A stretch of DNA of 64,000 nt from F23-B02 sp963613665 (GTDB taxonomy: Bacteria > Bacillota > Clostridia > Oscillospirales > Oscillospiraceae), in assembly GCA_963613665.1 (NCBI GenBank), contig CAVEAL010000001.1:62001-126000 (forward strand), written 5' to 3'. Shown here one piece after another: positions 14,806 through 22,767 of the stretch; positions within the stretch are counted from its first letter, which is position 1; each line of letters begins with the position of its first letter. A program made the translations under genes and the position numbers. Below the pieces are notes generated by a model, which searched no databases, was not told the DNA's origin, and saw only the letters and a program-made list of their open reading frames with translations.

Positions 14806-14834
14806 TATTATGCCCGAAAAGGGCATAAAAATAC
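14806..14834 (-). promoter_or_regulatory. Candidate sigma-G promoter of spoVAD
   Basis: On the minus strand GTATT (14830-14834) and CATAATA (14806-14812) are separated by 17 bp. These resemble the forespore sigma-G consensus GHATR / CATHHTA. The predicted start leaves a very short leader, which weakens the case. Confidence 0.4.
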
Positions 14835-14869
14835 GGCCGGACCGGAAGAAACCGGTTCGGCCGTTTTGA
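14833..14869 (-). terminator. Terminator of the E2-like acyltransferase gene
   Basis: On the minus strand ACGGCCGAACCGG pairs with CCGGTCCGGCCGT, with one mismatch, and is followed by ATTTTTAT. It ends the transcript from 14879-15760 and separates it from spoVAD. Confidence 0.75.
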
Positions 14870-14878
14870 ATTTGATGA

Positions 14879-15760
14879 TCAGAAAATATCCTCGTTCACC
14901 TTTGCGGGAGGAACCTCAAGCACCGAGGGATCCTGAATGATACGGTTTATGATCTTGAACGCACTTGCGTAGTAGTGACCGTCCACCGTGCGCTCGTCGA
15001 GGACGAACTTGCCGTCAACATACTTGCGGTCGACAACGCAGCCGTGGCGGTCGAGCTCATGCACATGGCGTTTTGCGCCGAAGGACACGAACACCGGCAG
15101 CGTGCCGAAGTTGTAGATGTGATGATAAATGGGGCCGATGCCGAGCGAGCCGAGGTCGGTGATTATCATCGAACCGTGGAAGGGGCTGACGTCGAGCAGC
15201 TTTTTCGGGATAAGGCCGAAGTAGTCGGCAACCCGCAGCAGCCAGATGGCAAAGCTGATGATAAAGCGGGGCAGGGCGGCAAACTTGTTTGCAAACTCCT
15301 CGGTTCCGTTCTCGTCGTCGGAGTTCTTGATCTCGTCGATCGCCGCGTTCATGCGGTTATATACGTCATAGATGGTGTCGGTCGGCTTGAATACGACCTT
15401 GATGGTGGTCTCGGTCGCGTCGATGCTCAGGCTGCGCTTTACGGCCATTACGACCTCGATATCCTCGCGTGCGTACAGGCGCTTGCCGACGCAGAAGCGG
15501 TTGAGGCCGGGCAGATAGGCGCAGGCGCGAACATAGGCCGCAATGAGCAGGTGCAGCATGCCCATGCCCTTGTATCCCGCGACACGCTGCTTTCTGAACC
15601 AGCGGTCGGCATTGGTGATCTCAAACGACTCCTCGTAGAAATTGAGCGCGTCGTTTCTCTGCGGCATTATGAAGGGAATGAAATTGTAAAAGCCGTTCAA
15701 TGAGCGCAGCCGTCTGCCGTCAACGCGGTCTCCGGCGCGCCTTTTATAGTTGTTAGCCAT
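14879..15760 (-). CDS. 2-oxoacid dehydrogenase E2 / CAT-fold acyltransferase-like protein
   Basis: The 293-residue protein aligns by motif with the catalytic domain of E2 acyltransferases and chloramphenicol acetyltransferase. It carries SMIITDLGSLGIGPIYHHIYNFGTLPVFVSFG and the C-terminal active-site region VLDERTVDGHYYASAFKIINRIIQDP. In E2 enzymes this motif is DHRxxDG, with a catalytic His. Here it reads DERTVDG, so the His is Glu. There is no lipoyl or E1-binding domain. It is therefore not a standard E2 subunit, and the reaction is unknown. The ATG at 15760 has AGGAGG 6 nt upstream. The promoter at 15809-15837 gives it its own transcript. Confidence 0.75.
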   Translation of the reverse strand: MANNYKRRAGDRVDGRRLRSLNGFYNFIPFIMPQRNDALNFYEESFEITNADRWFRKQRVAGYKGMGMLHLLIAAYVRACAYLPGLNRFCVGKRLYAREDIEVVMAVKRSLSIDATETTIKVVFKPTDTIYDVYNRMNAAIDEIKNSDDENGTEEFANKFAALPRFIISFAIWLLRVADYFGLIPKKLLDVSPFHGSMIITDLGSLGIGPIYHHIYNFGTLPVFVSFGAKRHVHELDRHGCVVDRKYVDGKFVLDERTVDGHYYASAFKIINRIIQDPSVLEVPPAKVNEDIF

Positions 15761-15808
15761 CGTAGGCCTCCTTGGTACTTCACAATTTTGAAATAAACGT
15801 ACTAAATC

Positions 15809-15837
15809 ATTATACATGCTCGGACAAAGTTTGGCAA
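15809..15837 (-). promoter_or_regulatory. Promoter of the E2-like acyltransferase gene
   Basis: On the minus strand TTGCCA (15832-15837) and TATAAT (15809-15814) are separated by 17 bp. Confidence 0.75.
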
Positions 15838-15943
15838 GGAAAAAGCAAAGATTTTACGTTTTACAAACACAAACGGCGCCGGTGTAAAGAGAAAAAAGAA
15901 AAAACATCGAAAAATACGCAAAAAAGTATTGCAAATTCAAGGA

Positions 15944-15962
15944 TTAACATATAGTATGTTAA
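15944..15962. promoter_or_regulatory. Inverted repeat upstream of the V-ATPase operon
   Basis: TTAACATA and TATGTTAA form a perfect 8-bp dyad with a 3-nt spacer. It lies in the 457-bp AT-rich gap 15761-16217, which contains the promoter of the minus-strand gene and presumably the V-ATPase promoter, but no coding sequence. The dyad could be an operator. The protein that binds it is unknown. Confidence 0.4.
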
Positions 15963-16217
15963 TTAACAAACTATTATCTCCGGCGTGGAGTCAAATTTTG
16001 CCTCCCCTTGGTTTATCAGTGGCCTGCGGGACGCTGAATATCGGAGCAGCAGCAAATTATTAATTTAACAATTTAAATTGATTGAAGTTTATCAATATAA
16101 AATGCACAAAATATGTTGAATTTTGAAAGCAATTTTGTTATTGTTAACATATTAAAAATATTCAAAGTCATAAAATTGAATATTCTATAAAGAAAATTAA
16201 CGAAGGGAGGAGATCTG

Positions 16218-16532
16218 ATGGCATTTGATGAGATTGCCGGAATAAGCGCGGCGGAGGAAAGCGTCCGCCTCGGCCTTGCCGAGGCGCAGGCGGAAGCAAA
16301 GAAAATTATCGCACAGGCCGAACTTGCCGGCAAAGCAGATGTCGCCGAGGCGCGTGAGAAGGCGGCAAAAGAGCTTGGCGAACGCAGAGCCGAGGCAAAC
16401 GCCGAGGCCGAGAAAGAAGCACGGGAGATATATCTCAAGGCAGAAAACAAAAAGGCCGTGCTCCGCGCCAAAGCCGAAAGCCGACGCGATGCCGCGGCAA
16501 AGCTTATTGCGGAAAGGATCGTGAACGAGTAA
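16218..16532 (+). CDS. ntpF: V-type ATPase peripheral stalk subunit (G/H type)
   Basis: This is a 104-residue, almost wholly helical protein rich in Ala, Glu, Lys and Arg with a heptad-like pattern, as expected for the G/H-type peripheral stalk. It pairs with subunit E to hold the catalytic head still. GGGAGGAG precedes the ATG. Its stop codon overlaps the ATG of ntpI. Being first in an F-I-K-E-C-G-A-B-D order identical to the Enterococcus hirae sodium V-ATPase operon supports the name. Confidence 0.88.
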   Translation: MAFDEIAGISAAEESVRLGLAEAQAEAKKIIAQAELAGKADVAEAREKAAKELGERRAEANAEAEKEAREIYLKAENKKAVLRAKAESRRDAAAKLIAERIVNE

Positions 16533-18484
16533 TGGCCATTGAAAAAATGAAGAAGCTCAGGCTACTGGCCGTCCGCGATCAGAAAAAGGAGCTGCTGCAC
16601 AGGCTTCAGCTTCTCGGCTGCATGGAGGTGTCCGAGCCGGAGCTTTCAGAGCTGCCGCCGGAGCTGCGGCAGCGGCTTTCAAAAGAGAGCAGCGATGCGG
16701 TAAAATGCAGAAGCGACCATGCCGTGCTCGTTCAGGCATCTGAGCTGCTGGATAAGTACGCGCCCGCAAAAAAAGGCTTTCTTTCCGCGAAGCCCGAGGC
16801 GGAGGTGAAAACGCTGCTTGACGATTCGACGCTCCCGAGAACGCTTGAAACGGCGCGCGGCATAGTCACGGCCGACGAAACGGTGCGCAGGATAAATGCC
16901 GAGTGTGCGCGCATATCCGGCGCGATAGACGCACTCAAGCCGTGGCTTGAGCTGGATTATCCGCTCAACGGTCAGGGAACGCAGCGCTGCGCGGTGACGC
17001 TGGGCTTTGCACCGGCGTCGGTCAGTCTCTCCGAACTGAGGCAGAGCCTTGCGGATGTCACCGGGGAGGCGGAGCTTATCTCCGTGTCCGACGACAGCGC
17101 GCAGCACTATCTTGCGCTTATCTGCTTTAAGGAGGACCTTACCGCGGCGCTGGATGCGCTCAGAGCGCATAACTTCTCCATAGCCGCGTTCGGAAACTCC
17201 GAGGGCACGGCGGCCGAGAGCACGGAAAAGCTCAAAGCCGAGCTTGCCCGGCAGGTCAAACGCAGGGAAGAGCTCATCGCGCAGGTGAGCGCCATGGGAG
17301 CGCAGCGGCAGGAGATCAGGCTCTGCGCCGACAGAATGGAGACAAAGCTCGCCTACGCCGAGGCCGAGGGCAGGCTCTACGGTATGGAAAGCGCTGTCGC
17401 GCTCCAGGGCTGGGTGCTCGCACGGAAGGTGCCCGAGCTGGAGAAGTGCCTCGAGGGCTTTGACTGCGCATGGGAGCTGAGCGATCCCGAGCCCGAAGAA
17501 TACCCCGAAGTGCCGGTTGCACTTCGCAACAACAAGCTGACAAACGCCCTGAATACGGTCACGAATATGTACAGCCTGCCGGCATACGACGGCGTTGACC
17601 CGAACCCGCTGATGGCGCCGTTTTTCATACTGTTCTACGGTCTGATGATGGCGGACATGGGCTACGGCCTGATAATGATCCTCGCGGCTGTCGTCGCAAT
17701 GCGGAAGATACATCCGCGCAAGGGCACGCTGAGCTTCTGCCAGCTGCTTCTGTACTGCGGAATATCGACCTTTGCCATGGGCATACTCACCGGCGGCTTT
17801 TTCGGCGATGCGCTCACGCAGCTCGGAAAGATCCTCGGAAAGCCCGACGGATGGGGCTCACTGTGGTGCCTGTTTAACCCGATGACAGACGTTATGACGG
17901 TGCTTATAGGCGCTATGGCGCTCGGCCTTATCCATTTGAATACGGGCATGGTTGTAAGCGTTGTCGAAAAGGTCAAAAACGGCGACGCGGCCGGAGCGTT
18001 CTGGGAGGAGGGCTCGCTGTGGGTCATTCTCGTCGGAGCCGTTATGGCGGCGTTCAGGGTCGGCAATATCGGCGGCGTACCGGCGGTGCTCGTCATAGGC
18101 TGCGTGATGCTCTTCTACGGCGGAAGCCGGGGCGCGAAGGGCTTCGGGAAGATAACGAGCCTGTTTGCAACGCTGTACAACACGGTGACCGGCTGGTTCG
18201 GCGATATACTTTCCTATTCCCGAATCATGGCGCTGATGCTTGCCGGCAGCGTTATCGCAACGGTTTTCAACACCATAGGAGGCATAGCGAACAGCCTTTG
18301 GCTGTTTATCCCGGTGTTCCTTATCGGACACTGCCTGAACTTTGCCCTGAACCTTCTCGGCTGCTATGTACACGATCTGAGGCTCCAGTGCCTCGAGTAC
18401 TTCGGCAAGTTCTACAAGGACGGCGGCAGGGCGTTCAAACCCCTTGAAGTGAGCACAAAATATTACGATATAGCGGAAGATTGA
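16532..18484 (+). CDS. ntpI: V-type ATP synthase subunit I (membrane stator)
   Basis: A 650-residue subunit a/I. A cytoplasmic N-terminal half with coiled coils (to about residue 340) precedes a membrane half of about seven spans. The C-terminal part contains FGDILSYSRIMALMLAGSVIATVFNTIGG, which holds the conserved Arg facing the rotor ring (SYSRIMAL). This subunit carries the half-channels for ion entry and exit. Translation is coupled to ntpF. Confidence 0.96.
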   Translation: MAIEKMKKLRLLAVRDQKKELLHRLQLLGCMEVSEPELSELPPELRQRLSKESSDAVKCRSDHAVLVQASELLDKYAPAKKGFLSAKPEAEVKTLLDDSTLPRTLETARGIVTADETVRRINAECARISGAIDALKPWLELDYPLNGQGTQRCAVTLGFAPASVSLSELRQSLADVTGEAELISVSDDSAQHYLALICFKEDLTAALDALRAHNFSIAAFGNSEGTAAESTEKLKAELARQVKRREELIAQVSAMGAQRQEIRLCADRMETKLAYAEAEGRLYGMESAVALQGWVLARKVPELEKCLEGFDCAWELSDPEPEEYPEVPVALRNNKLTNALNTVTNMYSLPAYDGVDPNPLMAPFFILFYGLMMADMGYGLIMILAAVVAMRKIHPRKGTLSFCQLLLYCGISTFAMGILTGGFFGDALTQLGKILGKPDGWGSLWCLFNPMTDVMTVLIGAMALGLIHLNTGMVVSVVEKVKNGDAAGAFWEEGSLWVILVGAVMAAFRVGNIGGVPAVLVIGCVMLFYGGSRGAKGFGKITSLFATLYNTVTGWFGDILSYSRIMALMLAGSVIATVFNTIGGIANSLWLFIPVFLIGHCLNFALNLLGCYVHDLRLQCLEYFGKFYKDGGRAFKPLEVSTKYYDIAED

Positions 18485-18499
18485 TAGGAGGAAAAATAC

Positions 18500-18982
18500 A
18501 TGGAATTTCTGTTTGCACACACCGGCCTTGCAATAGGCCTTCTCGGCGCGGGTCTTGCCGCGTGCATGGCCGGCGCAGGCTCGGCCGTAGGTACCGGTAT
18601 CGCCGGTGAGGCCGGCGCGGGCCTCGTCACGGAGGACCCTTCGAAGTTCGGTAAGACGCTGATCCTGCAGGTCATTCCCGGTACTCAGGGACTGTACGGC
18701 CTGGTCGTTTTCTTCGTTGCGATCATGAACATGGGCCTGTTCGACGGCACGGCCGCAGACCTTTCTTTCATCGACGGCTGCCGTTACTTCGCAGCCTGCA
18801 TGCCCATCGCCATAGGCGGCCTCGTTTCCGCTATCGGCCAGGGCAAGGTCGCCGCGGCGTCGATAAACCTTCTTGCAAAGAACCCCGACCACTGGGCAAA
18901 GGGCATGATCCTGTGCATCACCGTTGAGTTCTACGCAATTCTGTCCCTGCTTGCATCCATGATGATGCTGCTGTATATCTGA
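18500..18982 (+). CDS. ntpK: V-type ATPase rotor ring subunit K (16-kDa proteolipid)
   Basis: The 160-residue protein is a four-span tandem hairpin. Glu143 in VEFYAIL is the ion-carrying carboxylate of span four. GTQGLYG (Thr62, Gln63, Tyr66) and Gln114 in AIGQGK match the sodium-coordinating set described for Enterococcus hirae NtpK. The first hairpin has no carboxylate, typical of V-type rings. These residues suggest that sodium is the coupling ion, an inference from conservation. GGAGG precedes the ATG. Confidence 0.95.
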   Translation: MEFLFAHTGLAIGLLGAGLAACMAGAGSAVGTGIAGEAGAGLVTEDPSKFGKTLILQVIPGTQGLYGLVVFFVAIMNMGLFDGTAADLSFIDGCRYFAACMPIAIGGLVSAIGQGKVAAASINLLAKNPDHWAKGMILCITVEFYAILSLLASMMMLLYI

Positions 18983-19020
18983 TCCGACGGTGAAATTCTA
19001 CATAAAGGCAGGGCTTTACC

Positions 19021-19620
19021 ATGAAAGGCACTGAAAAAATAATCGCACATATACGGGCCGACGGCGACGCGGAAGCGAAGAAAATAACGGAAGCCGCGTC
19101 AAAGCAGGCCGAGGAGATACGCGCAGAGAGCTTCAAGAAGGCGCTCGAGGAGTATGAAAAGCTCATGCAGTCGGGCAATGCCGAGTGTGAGGATATCCTC
19201 AGCGGCAGCCGCCGTATCGCGGAGATGGAGGCGAAAAAGAGCGTCCTTGCCCTGAAGCAGGAGATGGTGTCATCGGCCTTTGACGCGGCGTGCGGCGAGA
19301 TCGTCAATATGCCGCGTGATAAATACACGCAGTTTCTCGCACGCATGGCGGCCGAGGCGTCTTCCAACGGTCAGGAGGAGATACTTCTCAACGAAAGCGA
19401 CCGTAAGGAGCTCGGCAGGGCAGTCTGCAAGGCGGCAAACGAGCTTATCGCGGAAAAAGGACTGCACGGCGGGCTCACCCTGAGCGAGGACACGGCCGAC
19501 ATCTCCGGAGGCCTCATCGTCCGCTTCGGCGGCATAGAGACGAACTGCAGCATCGACGCGCTCATTCGCAAGCTGCGCGGCGCCCTTTCGACAGAGGTCG
19601 CGGCAGTCCTGTTTGAATGA
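19021..19620 (+). CDS. ntpE: V-type ATPase subunit E (peripheral stalk)
   Basis: A 199-residue subunit E with a long N-terminal helix (IIAHIRADGDAEAKKITEAASKQAEEIRAES) and a compact C-terminal domain that contacts subunit B. The region ADISGGLIVRFGGIETNCSIDALIRKLR is the recognisable C-terminal signature. With the NtpF product it forms the peripheral stalk. It lies in the middle of the ntp operon with short gaps on both sides. Confidence 0.93.
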   Translation: MKGTEKIIAHIRADGDAEAKKITEAASKQAEEIRAESFKKALEEYEKLMQSGNAECEDILSGSRRIAEMEAKKSVLALKQEMVSSAFDAACGEIVNMPRDKYTQFLARMAAEASSNGQEEILLNESDRKELGRAVCKAANELIAEKGLHGGLTLSEDTADISGGLIVRFGGIETNCSIDALIRKLRGALSTEVAAVLFE

Positions 19621-19659
19621 TGCTCCGGCGCTGCATATCCCGAAAAGGGAGGGAATGAA

Positions 19660-20664
19660 TTGGCAAATAAAAAGTGCGTCAGAGAAAAATATCTGTATCT
19701 TTCCGCGATGCTCAGAGCCAGAGAGGCAAAAATGCTCACCCGCGACAGAGCCGAGCGCATGATAGACGCGACGAGCTTTGACGAGGCGGCAAAAATGCTC
19801 ACCGACTGCGGCTATAAGGACATGTCGGGCTATTCGGCAAAGCAGGTCGAGGAAGCCCTTGCCGGGCACAGGGCGGAGATATTCGCCGAGCTTGCAAGGA
19901 TATCCCCGGATGCCGAACCCGTGGAGATCTTCCGTATGCGCTACGATTACCACAATGCGAAGATCGTCATAAAGACCGAAGCCGAGGGGCGAGACCGCTC
20001 CGACCTGATGAGCGAGTCGGGCAGAGTGAGCGCCGAGACCTTAAAGCGCAGCTTCGCGGAGGAAAAATACCTGAGTCTGCCGCCGGTGCTGGCAGAGGCG
20101 ATGGCCGAGGCCAAAAGCGCTCTGGCACGCTCGCGCAATCCGCAGCTTGCCGACTTCATACTCGACAGGGCGTATTTTGCGGAGCTCATCGCGGCAGCCG
20201 ACAAGCTCGGCAGCGGCTTTCTGCGCGGCTATGCGCAGACGCTTATCGACGCTGCAAACCTCAGAAGCGCGGTGCGCACGATGCGCATGAAAAAGGACGC
20301 GGAATTTCTCAAAACGGCGCTCGTTCCGGGCGGCGGCATAGACACCGGACGCATTCTCGCGGCCTTCGGCTCGGGCGACACGCTCGCGGCGATATACGCG
20401 AACACGCTTCTGGCATCTGCGGCGGCGCACGGTGCGGCGGCCGTTAAGGGCGGCACGATGACGGAGCTCGAGCTTGCCTGCGACAACGCGGTGACGGCGT
20501 ATCTGACGGGTGCAAGGCTCGTTGCCTACGGCGAAGCGCCGGTCATAGCGTATCTTGCCGGAGTCGAGGGAGAGGTCACCGCGCTGAGAATGATACTCAC
20601 GGGGCTTCTTGCCGGACTCCCGAAGGAGACCATACGGGAAAGGCTGCGTGATCTGTATGCTTAA
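19660..20664 (+). CDS. ntpC: V-type ATPase subunit C (rotor-shaft socket, d-like)
   Basis: The 334-residue helical protein of the V-ATPase C/AC39 family links the central shaft to the membrane ring. The start is a TTG at 19660, the only in-frame start with a correctly placed Shine-Dalgarno sequence (GGGAGG 7 nt upstream). An ATG at 19655 is in another frame. The C-terminal APVIAYLAGVEGEVTALRMILTGLLAGLPKETIRERLR is typical. The last 8 bp overlap ntpG. Confidence 0.92.
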   Translation: MANKKCVREKYLYLSAMLRAREAKMLTRDRAERMIDATSFDEAAKMLTDCGYKDMSGYSAKQVEEALAGHRAEIFAELARISPDAEPVEIFRMRYDYHNAKIVIKTEAEGRDRSDLMSESGRVSAETLKRSFAEEKYLSLPPVLAEAMAEAKSALARSRNPQLADFILDRAYFAELIAAADKLGSGFLRGYAQTLIDAANLRSAVRTMRMKKDAEFLKTALVPGGGIDTGRILAAFGSGDTLAAIYANTLLASAAAHGAAAVKGGTMTELELACDNAVTAYLTGARLVAYGEAPVIAYLAGVEGEVTALRMILTGLLAGLPKETIRERLRDLYA

Positions 20665-20980
20665 AATTGCTGTTATAGGACGGCGCGAAACGGTTATGGG
20701 CTTCACGGCACTCGGCCTGGAGGCATATCCCGTAGCCGACGGCGCTGAGGCGAAGGCGATACTTCGCACGCTCACCCATGAGAGGGAGGACGTTGCGATA
20801 ATCTACGTCGAGGAGGATGTCGCCATGGAGCTTCAGAGTCAGATAGATAAATTCAAGGACAGCCCCAAGCCCGCGATAATCCTTATCCCCGGCAGAGAGG
20901 GCAGTCTCGGCATGGGGCTTTCGGCGCTCAATGCCGCGGTAGAGCGTGCCATCGGCACGAATATCCTCGAGAATAATTAA
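20657..20980 (+). CDS. ntpG: V-type ATPase subunit F (central shaft; NtpG)
   Basis: This is a 107-residue subunit F, with the family start MLKIAVIGRRETVMGFTALGLEAYPV and the later IIYVEEDVA and PAIILIPG stretches of the Rossmann-like fold. It sits with subunit D in the central shaft. The ATG at 20657 overlaps the end of ntpC. Upstream in-frame codons lie inside ntpC. In the Enterococcus naming this is NtpG. Confidence 0.92.
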   Translation: MLKIAVIGRRETVMGFTALGLEAYPVADGAEAKAILRTLTHEREDVAIIYVEEDVAMELQSQIDKFKDSPKPAIILIPGREGSLGMGLSALNAAVERAIGTNILENN

Positions 20981-20997
20981 GAAAGAAAGGTATCTGT

Positions 20998-22767
20998 ATG
21001 AGCGGAACTATAATAAAGGTCTCAGGCCCGCTTGTAGTTGCGGAGGGGCTGGGCGATGCGAACGTTTCCGACGTCGTGCGCGTAGGTCCCGACAGACTTA
21101 TAGGCGAGATACTTAACATGACCGGCGACAGCGCCTCGATACAGGTCTATGAGGAGACCTCGGGTCTCGGACCGGGCGCCGTGGTCGAAACCTCCGGTAT
21201 GCCGATGTCGGTCGAGCTCGGACCGGGCATGCTGGAGAACATCTACGACGGTATCCAGCGCCCCCTGCCGGAGATACGCGAGCTCACCGGCGCCACCATA
21301 AGCCGCGGCACCGATGTCCCCGCGCTCAACCGGAGCAAAAAGTGGAGCTTTGTGCCCACGGCACAGGAGGGCGATGAGCTCTCCGGCGGCGACGTTATCG
21401 GCACGGTTCAGGAAACGAGCGCCATACTTCACAAGATAATGGTGCCGCCCGAGCTGAGCGGCAGGCTCGTGAGCATCAAGGGCGGCGACTTCACCGTAAC
21501 GGAGACCGTTGCCGTGCTGGAGGACAAAAAGGGCGAAAAGCATGAGCTCACGCTTATGCAGAAGTGGCCTGTCCGCATAAGCCGCCCCTATGTCTCCAAG
21601 AGCATGCCCACGCGCCCGATGAACTCCGGCCAGAGAATAATCGACACGCTGTTCCCCATCGCAAAGGGCGGCACGGCGGCAGTCCCCGGCCCCTTCGGCT
21701 CCGGCAAGACCGTCGTTCAGCATCAGCTTGCAAAGTGGTCGGACGTCGATATAGTCATCTACATTGGCTGCGGCGAGCGCGGCAACGAGATGACCGACGT
21801 TCTCATGGAGTTCCCCGAGCTGACAGACCCCAGAAACGGCGAGCCCCTGATGAAGAGGACCGTTCTCATAGCCAACACCTCCGATATGCCCGTTGCGGCG
21901 CGCGAAGCTTCGATCTACACCGGCATAACCATCGCCGAGTACTTCCGCGATATGGGCTACGACGTTGCTGTCCTGGCGGATTCCACCTCGCGCTGGGCGG
22001 AGGCTCTGCGTGAGATGTCCGGCCGACTTGAGGAGATGCCCGGCGAAGAGGGCTACCCGGCCTACCTCGCCTCACGCATAGCGCAGTTTTACGAGCGCGC
22101 GGGCGTCGTCGAGTGCCTCGGCTCGGACGAACGCCGCGGCTCCGTTACCGCCATAGGCGCGGTTTCGCCTCCGGGCGGCGATATATCCGAGCCCGTTTCG
22201 CAGGCGACTATGCGCATCGTCAAGGTGTTCTGGGCGCTTGACTCCTCGCTTGCCTACGCCCGCCACTTTCCGGCGATAAACTGGCTGACCTCGTATTCGC
22301 TGTATGTCGATACGCTGGCCAAGTGGTATAACGAGCAGTTCGGTCCCGAGTACATGGCAAACCGCGACAAGGCGATGCACATCCTTCAGGAGGAAAACGA
22401 GCTCCAGGAGATCGTCCGCCTCGTCGGCCAGGATGCGCTCAGCCCCGCAGACAGACTCACGATGGAAACGGCCAAGATGCTGCGCGAGGACTTTCTGCAG
22501 CAGAACGCCTTCGTCGAGGAGGACGCGTATTCGTCCTACGACAAGCAGTTTGAGCTCATGCGCATGATCCTCAGCTTCGATGCCATGGGCCGCGCCGCGC
22601 TCGGCAAGGGTGCGGATATGAAGGCGCTGTTCGCCATCGGCGCAAAGGAACGCATAGGCCGCGCCAAGATGGCATCTCCCGACAGCTATAAGCAGGAGTA
22701 CGCCTCCATCCTTGAGCAGATGAAAACAGAGATCGATGCGGTCATCGCAGGAGGTGAGGACGCATGA
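20998..22767 (+). CDS. ntpA: V-type ATP synthase catalytic subunit A
   Basis: A 589-residue catalytic subunit. Walker A is GPFGSGKT, the A-subunit variant with Phe. It has the inserted non-homologous region after the beta-barrel, Walker B-like VAVLADSTSRWAEALREMSGRLEEMPGEEGYPAYL, and the SVTAIGAVSPPGGDISEPV segment. It hydrolyses or makes ATP in the A3B3 head. The stop overlaps the start of ntpB by 4 bp. Confidence 0.98.
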   Translation: MSGTIIKVSGPLVVAEGLGDANVSDVVRVGPDRLIGEILNMTGDSASIQVYEETSGLGPGAVVETSGMPMSVELGPGMLENIYDGIQRPLPEIRELTGATISRGTDVPALNRSKKWSFVPTAQEGDELSGGDVIGTVQETSAILHKIMVPPELSGRLVSIKGGDFTVTETVAVLEDKKGEKHELTLMQKWPVRISRPYVSKSMPTRPMNSGQRIIDTLFPIAKGGTAAVPGPFGSGKTVVQHQLAKWSDVDIVIYIGCGERGNEMTDVLMEFPELTDPRNGEPLMKRTVLIANTSDMPVAAREASIYTGITIAEYFRDMGYDVAVLADSTSRWAEALREMSGRLEEMPGEEGYPAYLASRIAQFYERAGVVECLGSDERRGSVTAIGAVSPPGGDISEPVSQATMRIVKVFWALDSSLAYARHFPAINWLTSYSLYVDTLAKWYNEQFGPEYMANRDKAMHILQEENELQEIVRLVGQDALSPADRLTMETAKMLREDFLQQNAFVEEDAYSSYDKQFELMRMILSFDAMGRAALGKGADMKALFAIGAKERIGRAKMASPDSYKQEYASILEQMKTEIDAVIAGGEDA

